Shown here piece after piece: positions 49,658-57,861 of a stretch of 64,000 bases of DNA (the first letter of the stretch is position 1; the number at the start of each line of letters is the position of its first letter). The position numbers and the translations under genes are program-made. The stretch comes from Epilithonimonas zeae (lineage in GTDB: Bacteria; Bacteroidota; Bacteroidia; Flavobacteriales; Weeksellaceae), in the NCBI RefSeq assembly GCF_023278365.1, contig NZ_CP075338.1, positions 2,914,001-2,978,000 on the forward strand, read 5' to 3'. Below the pieces are notes generated by a model. It did not search any database and was not told where the DNA came from. It saw only the letters and a program-made list of their open reading frames with translations.

Positions 49658-50458
49658 TTACCAGGCTTTCACAGCACCTCCTTTGAAGGTCTGTTGCGCC
49701 GCAGATTCTACTTCCGGAGATTGGTATGCTTGTACAAATTTTTTCACTTTTTCATCACTCTTATTATCTTCTCTGGAAACAATTAGATTAGCATAAGGCG
49801 AATCTTTATCCTCAGAAAATAAGCCTTCTTTTTCAGGGTCTAGTCCGGCCTGAGCTGCAAAATTGTTATTGATAATTGCCAAAACTACTTCTTTGTCTTC
49901 CAGAACTCTTGGGATTTGAGGTGCTTCCAATTCTAGGATTTTAAGGTTTTTAGGATTAGCGATGATATCAGTTACTTTAGGCAAAAGCCCAACGCCATCT
50001 TTCAATTTCAGAATACCTTGTTTTTGTAATAACAGTAATGAACGGCCACCATTGGTTGGATCATTCGGAATCACAATAGTTTGTCCAGCCTGTAATTCGG
50101 AAATTGATTTTATCTTTTTAGAATAGGCTACAATTGGGAATACAAATGTCTTTCCAACAACTGCTAATTTATAACCGCGCTGTCTAGATTGTTCTTCAAG
50201 ATAAGGTAAATGTTGGAACGCATTCACGTCCACATCGCCCTGACTTAAAGCCTCGTTTGGAACAACATAATCATTAAATGTTACCAATTCCACATCCAAA
50301 CCATATTTCTCTTTCGCCACTTTTTTTGCAGCTTCGGCAAGGTTTTGTTCCGGTCCGGTTGCGATTCCGACTTTCAGAACATTGGGGTTTGATTCTTTTT
50401 TGTTGCAGGCTGATAATGTAAGAATAGCCAATGCTAAAGCCAATATTTTCGATTTCAT
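49658..50458 (-). CDS. metQ: Methionine ABC transporter substrate-binding lipoprotein
   Basis: A 266-residue NlpA/MetQ-family binding protein. The lipoprotein signal is LALAILTLSACNKK with the lipobox cysteine near 18. Family motifs are VGIATGPEQNLAEAAKKVAK, DVNAFQHLPYLEEQSRQRGY, IVIPNDPTNGGRSLLLLQKQ and LIVSREDNKSDEKVKKFVQA. Last gene of the metN-metI-metQ operon, 11 nt after metI. Confidence 0.93.
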   Translation of the reverse strand: MKSKILALALAILTLSACNKKESNPNVLKVGIATGPEQNLAEAAKKVAKEKYGLDVELVTFNDYVVPNEALSQGDVDVNAFQHLPYLEEQSRQRGYKLAVVGKTFVFPIVAYSKKIKSISELQAGQTIVIPNDPTNGGRSLLLLQKQGILKLKDGVGLLPKVTDIIANPKNLKILELEAPQIPRVLEDKEVVLAIINNNFAAQAGLDPEKEGLFSEDKDSPYANLIVSREDNKSDEKVKKFVQAYQSPEVESAAQQTFKGGAVKAW

Positions 50459-50469
50459 TTTTTTATAAT

Positions 50470-51123
50470 TTATCTATGATTGAATTTTTTTGAAAGAAAG
50501 TCCCCGGAAATCTGGATAATGAAAACCAGTATAATTAATAATATTAGAACAGAATTCATTACCGCAAAATCATATCCGATGTAGCCGTATTGATAACCTA
50601 CTTGTCCCAATCCACCTGCACCAACTGCGCCTCCCATTGCGGAATAACCAACTAAAGTGATTAATGTAATGCTTACGTTATTGATTAATGACGGTAAAGC
50701 TTCTGGCAAAAGGACTTTCCGGATGATTTGAAGCGGTTTTGCGCCCATTGCTCTTGCTGCTTCTATTAATCCTGAAGGGATTTCCAACAGGCTGTTTTCT
50801 ACCAATCTTGCAATAAATGGAGCAGAACCTACACTCAACGGAACTAGTGCTGCGGAAACGCCAATCGATGTTCCTACAATGGTTCTTGTGAAAGGTATCA
50901 TCCATACAATGAGAATGATAAAAGGAATCGAACGGAAAATATTGACTATAATGGATACGATTTGGTGTGATATCTTATTTTCCAATAATTGACCTTTTCT
51001 TGTGAGGAAAAGAAAAATTCCCGTCGGTAATCCTAAAACAAATCCAAAAAATCCTGAAACCAAGGTCATTACAATTGTCTCAATTGTCCCTTGAAATAAC
51101 AAATTGATAATACTATCCGACAT
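50470..51123 (-). CDS. metI: Methionine ABC transporter permease
   Basis: A 217-residue permease with five transmembrane helices. The EAA loop contacting the ATPase is IEAARAMGAKPLQIIRKVLL. FRSIPFIILIVWMIPFTR and GYSAMGGAVGAGGLGQVGYQ are typical of MetI. It overlaps the end of metN by 11 nt. Confidence 0.94.
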   Translation of the reverse strand: MSDSIINLLFQGTIETIVMTLVSGFFGFVLGLPTGIFLFLTRKGQLLENKISHQIVSIIVNIFRSIPFIILIVWMIPFTRTIVGTSIGVSAALVPLSVGSAPFIARLVENSLLEIPSGLIEAARAMGAKPLQIIRKVLLPEALPSLINNVSITLITLVGYSAMGGAVGAGGLGQVGYQYGYIGYDFAVMNSVLILLIILVFIIQISGDFLSKKFNHR

Positions 51124-52141
51124 AACCTAAAATTTCTGTGTTTGTATATTCATTTTCCAAATAAGCCAAAGCTTCGTTGATATTTTTCCCCTGTAATTCC
51201 AGAATCAAAACACCAAAATTCAAGTGACCAACATATTCCAGTTGCGCACTGATAATCTTAGCCTTAACATTAAATTTCTCATACAGATTAATGATAACTG
51301 AACTCTGAGTTTCGTTTCCGCTTATCAGAATTTTGACCAAAGGATTGTTATTCTCGCTGTCAATATTGCTGATAGAGTTCTGATAAATCGAAGGCAATTC
51401 CACATTCAGAGAAGCTTGTATAAAACCTTTCGTGATTTCTTTTTCCGGATGAATGAAAATCTGTTCTACTTTTCCTTGTTCCGCTAATTGGCCATTATCA
51501 ATTACGGCCACTTTATCGCAAATACTTTTAATCACTTCCATCTCGTGTGTGATAAGAAGAATCGTGAGATTCAATTTTTGATTAATGGATTTAAGAAGTT
51601 GTAAAATCGATTTTGTCGTTGCAGGATCCAATGCGCTTGTAGCTTCATCACACAACAGAACTTTCGGATCGTTGGCTAAAGCTCTCGCAATCGCAACTCT
51701 TTGTTTTTGTCCGCCGGAAAGATTCGCCGGATAATCTTTTGCCTTGTCCTTCAGTCCAACTAACTCCAAAAGCGAATCTACTTTTTCTTTAATTTGGGAT
51801 TTAGATTGTCCTTCTAATTCCAACGGAAAAGCAACATTATCAAAAACATTTCTTGAGGATAACAAATTGAAATGCTGGAAAATCATTGCAATTTTTCTTC
51901 GTTCCTGAGTCAATTGAGCTTCGGAAAGTTTTGTCAGTTCAATTCCATCAACAATTACTATTCCGTCATTTGGTTTTTCCAGAAGATTCACGCATCGGAT
52001 CAGCGTACTTTTTCCAGCACCGGAAGTTCCAATCACGCCAAAAATTTCTCCTTTTTCTACGGTCAGAGAAATATTGGACAACGCTTGGATAGTTTTATTT
52101 TTAGTTGTAAAACGTTTGGAAACGTTCAGCAGTTCAATCAT
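51113..52141 (-). CDS. metN: Methionine ABC transporter ATP-binding protein
   Basis: A 342-residue ABC ATPase. Walker A GVIGTSGAGKSTLIRCVNLL, signature NLSGGQKQRVAIARALA, Walker B VLLCDEATSALDP and switch His in TILLITHEMEV. The C-terminal NIL (ACT-like) domain, about 265-340, is the methionine-responsive regulatory domain of MetN. First gene of metNIQ. A leader with promoter, tiny ORF and terminator lies upstream, so the operon may be attenuated. Confidence 0.94.
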   Translation of the reverse strand: MIELLNVSKRFTTKNKTIQALSNISLTVEKGEIFGVIGTSGAGKSTLIRCVNLLEKPNDGIVIVDGIELTKLSEAQLTQERRKIAMIFQHFNLLSSRNVFDNVAFPLELEGQSKSQIKEKVDSLLELVGLKDKAKDYPANLSGGQKQRVAIARALANDPKVLLCDEATSALDPATTKSILQLLKSINQKLNLTILLITHEMEVIKSICDKVAVIDNGQLAEQGKVEQIFIHPEKEITKGFIQASLNVELPSIYQNSISNIDSENNNPLVKILISGNETQSSVIINLYEKFNVKAKIISAQLEYVGHLNFGVLILELQGKNINEALAYLENEYTNTEILGYVG

Positions 52142-52165
52142 TTTGATTCATTAATTAAAAAAATA

Positions 52166-52196
52166 AAAACCTTTCAAATGAGTTATGAAAGGTTTT
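52166..52196 (-). terminator. Terminator in the metN leader
   Basis: Perfect 11-bp stem: AAAACCTTTCA (52166-52176) with TGAAAGGTTTT (52186-52196), then a U-rich run on the minus strand, 25 nt before the metN ATG. Since the operon promoter is upstream, it would stop metNIQ unless antitermination occurs. Confidence 0.8.
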
Positions 52197-52220
52197 CAAA
52201 ATAAACACACTATTTCTTCT

Positions 52221-52256
52221 TCATATAAATCTTATGCAACAAACAAATTTCAACAT
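52221..52256 (-). CDS. Possible 11-residue leader peptide of metNIQ
   Basis: ATG 52256 to TGA 52221, encoding MLKFVCCIRFI with two adjacent cysteines and no internal methionine. The flanks AACAC...ACTA and TAGT-GTGTT can pair around it. It could be a cysteine-sensing leader or coincidence. Confidence 0.35.
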   Translation of the reverse strand: MLKFVCCIRFI

Positions 52257-52284
52257 AGTATGGTGTTTTTAAAAAAAGCCTCTG

Positions 52285-52312
52285 CAAAACTATAAATTTC
52301 AATTCATACCAA
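52285..52312 (-). promoter_or_regulatory. Promoter of metNIQ
   Basis: Minus strand TTG (52312-52310), 17-nt spacer, TAGTTTTG (52292-52285). Expected start near 52278, giving a leader of about 137 nt. Confidence 0.65.
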
Positions 52313-52384
52313 ACAAGTATAATTTGAAATAAATGACAAATGTCATGTTTTGTAAAGATGATTTGACTAACTGGAACACCTTCG

Positions 52385-52490
52385 CTAGGTTTGGGCAGCT
52401 TTATCCGCGCTCCGTTCCCGCTATTTTTGCCAAACTTTCCCAAGCAAAAAAATGAGCTCCACTCAGCTCGGGCTGCTGTAATTCAACGTT
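52385..52490. repeat. Dispersed intergenic element, copy E
   Basis: Contains GGGCAGCTTTATCCGCGCTC, TTCCCGCTAT, AACTTTCCCAAGCAAAA and GAGCTCCACTCAGCTCGGG. The AACTTTCCCAAGC word is also found, inverted, in copy D (GCTTGGGAAAAGTT), and the GAGCTCC...TCGGG words in copy A. Confidence 0.6.
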
Positions 52491-52523
52491 CCATTCTAAC
52501 GTAATATTTAACGTGAAGTTTGC

Positions 52524-52582
52524 CATTCCGGAGGAATCTAAATAATGCTCATCACCATTATTGTTGAGATTCCTCCGGAATG
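52524..52582. repeat. Inverted repeat CATTCCGGAGGAATCT
   Basis: CATTCCGGAGGAATCT (52524-52539) and AGATTCCTCCGGAATG (52567-52582) are perfect 16-bp arms around 27 nt. Directly beside copy E in the 534-bp gap between metN and the SpmAB fusion. Confidence 0.85.
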
Positions 52583-52675
52583 ACAATATTGTGTTTTTTT
52601 TACAGGCAAAATTCTAGTATCTAGAATCTAACATCTCATATCTTTTCTTACATTTACTGAAATTAATTTCCAAAA

Positions 52676-54076
52676 ATGGTTTTAAGCAGGATTTGGTCCG
52701 CCTTCATCATCATTGCAATTGCGGTTGCATCGGTTAAATATTTTAGTTCAGAAAATTACAGTCAGATTTTCAACGATATGGTCGTTGGGAAAGGCGGTGA
52801 TACGATTCAGATTGGCTATAAACCATTGGTCAAACTTCCTCTGGAGATCAGAAAACCAATGATGGACAATCTTCAGTTTGAACAAAACCACATTCATTAC
52901 CAGGCCAATGAGTCGCCTGATGTGAGAATCTACCGCATTCAGGAAACCGACGGCGTGATCGGAACCAGCGAAACGGCGGTTAATATCTGCCTAAAGTTGA
53001 TTGGAATTATGGCGTTGTTTATGGGATTTATGAGCATCGCTGAAAAAGCAGGCGGTATTAATTTTTTGAGCCGATTGATTCAACCTTTTTTCTCTAAATT
53101 ATTTCCGGAAATTCCGAAAAATCATCCGTCTTTTGGACATATGATGCTGAATTTCAGTGCCAATCTTCTCGGTCTTGATAATGCGGCTACACCTTTCGGA
53201 CTCAAAGCCATGGAAAGCCTCCAAACTTTGAATCCAGATAAAGACAAAGCCAGCAACGCCCAAATTATGTTTCTCTGTCTGCACGCCAGCGGATTGACTT
53301 TGATTCCGGTTTCTATTATTGCGATCCGTTCATCAATGGGTTCGGAAACGCCGACTGATATTTTTCTGCCTTGTATGATTGCAACTTTTTGTGCGACTTT
53401 GGCAGCGATGACGATTGTTTCTATCAGACAAAGAATCAATCTTTTTCAGCCAATTGTTTTAGCTTACGTTGGCGGAATTTCTGCGATTATTGCTTTATTA
53501 GTAATTTATCTGGTTCAATTGAATAAAGAAGAATTAGATTCTTTCAGCAAAGTAATGAGCAACGGGATTATCCTGTTGATTTTCTTAGCAATTGTCCTTG
53601 GAGCTGTTTATAAAAAAATCAATATTTTCGATGCGTTTATCGACGGTGCAAAAGAAGGGTTCACGGTTTGTGTGAAGATTATTCCTTACTTAGTGGGGAT
53701 GTTGATTGCTATTTCATTACTGAGGACAAGTGGCGTTTTTGATGTGATTATTGATGGAATGAAATGGATCGCGAGCGCATCTCATCTCGACACCAGATTT
53801 GTGGATGGACTACCAACTGCGTTGATAAAACCTTTATCAGGTTCCGGAGCTCGCGGAATGATGGTTGACACAATGAAAACCTTTGGAGCCGATAGTTTTG
53901 CAGGAAAATTATCTGCGATTCTACAAGGAAGTTCCGATACAACTTTCTACGTTATTGCAGTTTATTTCGGTGCTGTTGGAATTAAAAATACGAGATATAC
54001 AGTTGGTTCGATGCTTTTGGCGGATTTGGTTGGCGTTACAGTTTCGGTAATTTTGGCGTATTTATTTTTTGGTTAA
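52676..54076 (+). CDS. SpmA-SpmB fusion (nucleoside-recognition domain membrane protein)
   Basis: A 466-residue protein with two nucleoside-recognition (gate) halves that are separate SpmA and SpmB proteins in spore formers. The first half has MALFMGFMSIAEKAGGINFL, HMMLNFSANLLGLDNAATPF and QIMFLCLHASGLTLIPVSII. The second has FIDGAKEGFTVCVKIIPYLV, PLSGSGARGMMVDTM and ILQGSSDTTFYVIAVYFGAV. About ten transmembrane helices. This organism type does not sporulate, so it is presumably a transporter of unknown substrate. Confidence 0.88.
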   Translation: MVLSRIWSAFIIIAIAVASVKYFSSENYSQIFNDMVVGKGGDTIQIGYKPLVKLPLEIRKPMMDNLQFEQNHIHYQANESPDVRIYRIQETDGVIGTSETAVNICLKLIGIMALFMGFMSIAEKAGGINFLSRLIQPFFSKLFPEIPKNHPSFGHMMLNFSANLLGLDNAATPFGLKAMESLQTLNPDKDKASNAQIMFLCLHASGLTLIPVSIIAIRSSMGSETPTDIFLPCMIATFCATLAAMTIVSIRQRINLFQPIVLAYVGGISAIIALLVIYLVQLNKEELDSFSKVMSNGIILLIFLAIVLGAVYKKINIFDAFIDGAKEGFTVCVKIIPYLVGMLIAISLLRTSGVFDVIIDGMKWIASASHLDTRFVDGLPTALIKPLSGSGARGMMVDTMKTFGADSFAGKLSAILQGSSDTTFYVIAVYFGAVGIKNTRYTVGSMLLADLVGVTVSVILAYLFFG

Positions 54077-54123
54077 TAATTTGCCAAACTAAAATCTACA
54101 ACTAGTCAACTAAAACCTAATCA

Positions 54124-54516
54124 ATGATTCAAGATAAAGACTTTACATTAAGATTAATTCGTCAATTAACCCAAGCTTTAGAAAAACTACTTCTCGGAAA
54201 ACCGGAAGAAAGTCTGATGCAAAAAGAATTGGATTTCGATTCTTTAATGAAAGATATTTTTAAAATAGACTTCAACGAGTTGTCTTTAAAATCAAAAGAA
54301 GAGATTATCGACATAGTAAAAGAAAGAGAATCCAAAGACCATGCAGATTATTACGAGATGCTGGGCAATGTTTTTATGTTCCATTATAGATTAGAGGGAA
54401 CAAAAGATTTTGCAGAAAAAGCCAAAATATTTTATGAATTGTATCTACAAATCAGCGGAATCTTCGCTTTGCCAATTATCAATAGAATCAACGAATTGCA
54501 AGTTGTCTTAAATTAA
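54124..54516 (+). CDS. Small helical protein, unknown function
   Basis: A 130-residue soluble protein predicted to be all helical: FTLRLIRQLTQALEKLLLGK, MQKELDFDSLMKDIFKID and KAKIFYELYLQISGIFALPI. It faintly resembles DUF6483-type proteins, but I would not assign it. It lies 47 bp after the SpmAB fusion and 8 bp before trmL, probably in the same transcript. Confidence 0.65.
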   Translation: MIQDKDFTLRLIRQLTQALEKLLLGKPEESLMQKELDFDSLMKDIFKIDFNELSLKSKEEIIDIVKERESKDHADYYEMLGNVFMFHYRLEGTKDFAEKAKIFYELYLQISGIFALPIINRINELQVVLN

Positions 54517-54524
54517 ATTTCAAA

Positions 54525-54977
54525 ATGTTAAATGTAGTTTTAGTAGAACCAGAAATTCCTAATAATACGGGAAATATCGGTCGTTTATGTGTAGGAACAG
54601 AAAGTAGATTACACTTGATTCATCCTTTTGGATTTGTCATTAATGATGCTAATTTGAAACGGTCAGGATTAGATTATTGGGTGCATCTTGACGTTACAGA
54701 ATATCAAAGTGTTGAAGAATGGATGAATGTAATTCCAGACAAATCCCGAGTTTTTCTAATGAGCTCGCACGCCACACATTCGATTTATGACAATGAATTC
54801 CAAGATGGAGATTGGCTCGTTTTTGGAAAGGAAAGTTGTGGTTTGAGTCAGGAAGTTTTGAGTTTATTTGACAATCATTTGACCATTCCGATGTCTAAGT
54901 TGATTCGAAGCTTCAATATTGCTAATTCTGTGGCATTTGTTGTTGGAGAGGCGAAAAGACAAATCGCATTGAAGTGA
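54525..54977 (+). CDS. trmL: tRNA (cytidine/uridine-34-2'-O)-methyltransferase TrmL
   Basis: A minimal SPOUT methyltransferase of 150 residues modifying the wobble ribose of tRNA-Leu. Starts MLNVVLVEPEIPNNTGNIGR, followed by LHLIHPFGFVINDANLKRSG, WLVFGKESCGLSQEVL and IPMSKLIRSFNIANSVAFVV, all typical of TrmL. Confidence 0.94.
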   Translation: MLNVVLVEPEIPNNTGNIGRLCVGTESRLHLIHPFGFVINDANLKRSGLDYWVHLDVTEYQSVEEWMNVIPDKSRVFLMSSHATHSIYDNEFQDGDWLVFGKESCGLSQEVLSLFDNHLTIPMSKLIRSFNIANSVAFVVGEAKRQIALK

Positions 54978-55096
54978 GAAATCAAATATCAAAAATATTT
55001 TGTTCAAACTTTATTAATAATTTGACATCAGTGTTAAAATAATTTAATTTTGACCGCTTTAGTAGGATTAAAATAAAAAAATTATTCTTTTATTTG

Positions 55097-55104
55097 TATT
55101 TTTG
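55097..55104 (+). promoter_or_regulatory. -7 promoter box of the hydrolase gene
   Basis: TATTTTTG, 20 bp before the ATG at 55125. No well-spaced TTG seen. Confidence 0.4.
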
Positions 55105-55124
55105 CGCGTTATCGAGAGAGCATT

Positions 55125-55886
55125 ATGATTTTTAAGACAAAAAAAGACACGAAATATAGTTATGTAGAAGCGGGTGAAGGTCATCCAATGGTGCTTTTGC
55201 ATGGTTTGATGGGCGGGTTGAGCAACTTCGATAAGATGATCAATTTTTATTCGGACAAAGGCTATCAGGTCTTTGTTCCACAATTGCCAATATATGATTT
55301 ACCTATTCTGAATACCAATTTGGCTTCTATTTCAAAATTTGTAGCGAAATTTATTACAGATGTTATTGGAAAACCGGTAACGATAGTTGGTAATTCTATG
55401 GGCGGCCATATTGGTTTGATTCTCACGACTTCTCGTCCGGAACTGGTAAGAAATCTTGTTCTGACAGGTAGTTCTGGTCTTTACGAAAGAACATTCGGAG
55501 ATAGTTTCCCAAGAAAAAGTGACAAAGAATATATCAAGAAAAAAACTCAGGACGTTTTCTACGACCCGATTGTTGCAACAGATGAGTTGGTAGATGAGGT
55601 TTTTGCGGTTGTGAATGACAGAATGAAAGGCATCAAAACCGTGATGTTGGCAAGAAGTGCCATCAAACACAATATGTTGAATGATCTTCCGAAAATCACT
55701 TGTCCAACTTGTATTATCTGGGGAAAACAAGATAATGTGACGCCGCCGGAAGTGGCAGAAGATATGCACAAATTCATCCCAAATTCTGAATTGCACTGGA
55801 TCGATAAATGTGGTCACGCTGCGATGATGGAAAAGCCGGACGAGTTCAATGAGATTCTTTATACTTGGCTGCAAAAAGTAATGTAA
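55125..55886 (+). CDS. Alpha/beta-fold hydrolase
   Basis: A 253-residue soluble hydrolase. The oxyanion region is MVLLHGLMGGLSNF. The nucleophile elbow GNSMGGH (Ser near residue 91), the acid in CIIWGKQDNVTPPEVAEDM and the histidine in HWIDKCGHAAMMEKPDEF make a complete triad. Substrate unknown. Single gene between promoter and a long terminator hairpin. Confidence 0.88.
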   Translation: MIFKTKKDTKYSYVEAGEGHPMVLLHGLMGGLSNFDKMINFYSDKGYQVFVPQLPIYDLPILNTNLASISKFVAKFITDVIGKPVTIVGNSMGGHIGLILTTSRPELVRNLVLTGSSGLYERTFGDSFPRKSDKEYIKKKTQDVFYDPIVATDELVDEVFAVVNDRMKGIKTVMLARSAIKHNMLNDLPKITCPTCIIWGKQDNVTPPEVAEDMHKFIPNSELHWIDKCGHAAMMEKPDEFNEILYTWLQKVM

Positions 55887-55912
55887 GCCAATAATCAATA
55901 AAAACTTTTCAG

Positions 55913-55967
55913 ACCATTAAGAATTTGAATTTTTTAATTTTAATAAATTTGATTCTTAATGGTTTTT
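55913..55967 (+). terminator. Terminator hairpin overlapping the engB promoter
   Basis: ACCATTAAGAAT (55913-55924) pairs exactly with ATTCTTAATGGT (55952-55963) and is followed by TTTTAAA. Its loop contains the TAAATTTG box (55944-55951) of the next gene. Confidence 0.6.
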
Positions 55968-55980
55968 AAATTATAAAAAT

Positions 55981-56604
55981 ATGGTAATCAAAACCGCAGA
56001 ATTTGTAAAAAGCAGTCAGAAATGGCAGGATTGTCCTGAGCCGACAATGCCGGAATATGCTTTCATCGGACGTTCCAATGTTGGAAAATCTTCTCTCATC
56101 AATGCGATGATGAATCACAAAGATCTTGCAAAAACATCTCAAACGCCTGGTAAAACTCAGTTAATCAATAACTTTTTGGTTAATGAAACCTGGTCGCTTA
56201 CCGATCTTCCTGGTTACGGTTATGCGCGGGTTTCTAAAAGTCTGAGAAAAGATTTTGAGAAATTGATTACCAATTATATTCTTAACAGGAGAAATCTTGT
56301 GAACCTTTTTGTTCTTGTAGATATCCGCCATACACCGCAGAAAATCGATTTGGAATTTATGCAATGGCTTGGAGAGAGCAGTGTTCCGTTCTCAATTGTT
56401 TTTACCAAAGCGGATAAACTGAAGCCTGGCGCATCAGAGAGAAATGTTGAGGTTTATAAAAACGAATTGCTTAAAACCTGGGAAGATTTGCCAGACCTTT
56501 ATATTACTTCTGCAGAGAAAAAGGAAGGTGTTGATTTGATTTTAAAATACATCCAGAAAACCAATGACTTTTTGGTTAAAAATAAAGTGAGATTCGATGA
56601 TTAA
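55981..56604 (+). CDS. engB: Ribosome biogenesis GTP-binding protein EngB/YsxC
   Basis: A GTPase needed for large-subunit maturation, 207 residues. G1 [20 protein letters not shown]2 [14 protein letters not shown]3 [15 protein letters not shown]4 [11 protein letters not shown] and G5 [10 protein letters not shown] are all intact. elaA overlaps its end by 8 nt. A TAAATTTG box stands 30 bp upstream. Confidence 0.95.
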   Translation: MVIKTAEFVKSSQKWQDCPEPTMPEYAFIGRSNVGKSSLINAMMNHKDLAKTSQTPGKTQLINNFLVNETWSLTDLPGYGYARVSKSLRKDFEKLITNYILNRRNLVNLFVLVDIRHTPQKIDLEFMQWLGESSVPFSIVFTKADKLKPGASERNVEVYKNELLKTWEDLPDLYITSAEKKEGVDLILKYIQKTNDFLVKNKVRFDD

Positions 56605-57046
56605 TGTAGATTGGAAAATCAAAACATTTTCTGAACTTGATACGACGGAACTTTACGAAATCATCAAAGCCAGAATCAATGTTTTTGTAGTGGAACAAGA
56701 TTGTCCTTATCCAGATTTGGATGATTATGATCAAAAAGCGATTCATCTTTGGGCAGAAAAAGAAGGCGAGGTTTTGGCTTATTGCAGGATTTTTGACAAA
56801 GGAATCAAATATCAGGAAACGTCTATTGGAAGAGTAATTACGACGGAAAAGGGTAGAGGAACAGGTTTAGGAAAACAACTGATTTCTTACGCAGTGGATA
56901 TTATCGAGAATAGATTCCGAACTTCTGAAGTTAGAATTTCTGCTCAGGATTATTTATTGAAGTTTTATTCTGGATTTGGTTTTCAGGAAACGGAGAAAAA
57001 ATATCTGGAAGATAATATTCCTCATACGGAGATGTTTAGGAAATAA
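56597..57046 (+). CDS. elaA: ElaA-type GNAT acetyltransferase
   Basis: A 149-residue GNAT-fold acetyltransferase. The ElaA signature [20 protein letters not shown] is near the N-terminus. The acetyl-CoA loop is [13 protein letters not shown], preceded by SIGRVITT. ElaA substrates are not established. It overlaps engB and ends the operon at a hairpin. Confidence 0.88.
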   Translation: MINVDWKIKTFSELDTTELYEIIKARINVFVVEQDCPYPDLDDYDQKAIHLWAEKEGEVLAYCRIFDKGIKYQETSIGRVITTEKGRGTGLGKQLISYAVDIIENRFRTSEVRISAQDYLLKFYSGFGFQETEKKYLEDNIPHTEMFRK

Positions 57047-57047
57047 A

Positions 57048-57078
57048 AAAGAGTCTGAAGTCGCGCTTTAGACTCTTT
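57048..57078 (+). terminator. Terminator of engB-elaA
   Basis: AAAGAGTCTGAAG (57048-57060) pairs with CTTTAGACTCTTT (57066-57078), one G-U pair, 5-nt loop. Confidence 0.8.
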
Positions 57079-57195
57079 CTGAAAAATGAAAGTATCTCGA
57101 TTTGTGTTTTTACGGTTATTAATCTTTGGCAAAGTTAATTACATAAAATCACAATTCTTTACGGGAAAACCGTAAAATTCAAAAAATTTACTTTT

Positions 57196-57861
57196 TTAAA
57201 TTATTCCAATATTTTTGCTGGAAGCGATCAATTCCTCGGTGTTTTTCACAGCTAGTGCTAACTTCATGGCATTGATTCTTTTTTCGACACTGCTCAAACT
57301 GTTTGGATAGATATTCTTTTCCTGTAGTTTTTTAGGGATGTTTTTTTGTAAAATTCCATCCGATAATAATTTCAACAAAGTAATATCATAGTTGCTGAAT
57401 TCTATAGTGTTAGCACTTTTTATTGGGAGTTTTAAATTGTGAGAAATGTAGGTGTCTCCGTTGTAAACAGCTTCTATTGCTTTCTTTAATTCTTTGGAGT
57501 CAGATCTTGCTTTTTTGACATAAGCATTAATTCCAAACTCTTTGAATAACAAGTCGATAACACCAATTCTGTTTTCTCCGGAAAAAACAATCACTTTCAG
57601 TTCCGGATACAAATCCCGGCAACACTTTACCAACTCACGACCATCTTTGATTAATTGTTTCTTATGATCTTCCTCAAAAGAAAGATCGGTAATCAGCATT
57701 TCATAAGGAAATTTCGAGGTTAATGATTTTTTCAATTTTTCAAAAGCGTCATCACAATAATAAACGTGATCTACATTAAGAATTGCCAAATCTTCCAATA
57801 CTTTTTGGACAGAAAAATTACTACTTTCATGATCTTCTGCAATTAATATTTTACTGAACAT
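57196..57861 (-). CDS. Response regulator with a divergent LuxR-like C-terminus
   Basis: A 221-residue regulator. Receiver: ILIAEDHESSNFSVQKVLED, phospho-acceptor in MLITDLSF (Asp near 59), VIVFSGENRIGVID and AYVKKARSDSKEL. The C-terminal 70 residues (YDITLLKLLSDGILQKNIPK to VEKRINAMKLALAVKNTEEL) follow the LuxR/NarL helix pattern weakly, so DNA binding is likely but not certain. It overlaps the kinase gene by 11 nt. Confidence 0.82.
   Translation of the reverse strand: MFSKILIAEDHESSNFSVQKVLEDLAILNVDHVYYCDDAFEKLKKSLTSKFPYEMLITDLSFEEDHKKQLIKDGRELVKCCRDLYPELKVIVFSGENRIGVIDLLFKEFGINAYVKKARSDSKELKKAIEAVYNGDTYISHNLKLPIKSANTIEFSNYDITLLKLLSDGILQKNIPKKLQEKNIYPNSLSSVEKRINAMKLALAVKNTEELIASSKNIGII

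Noticed and set aside
52142-52312. SAM riboswitch upstream of metN
   Set aside because: I looked for the SAM-I and SAM-II conserved cores and did not see them; a leader with promoter, mini-ORF and terminator is all that can be supported.
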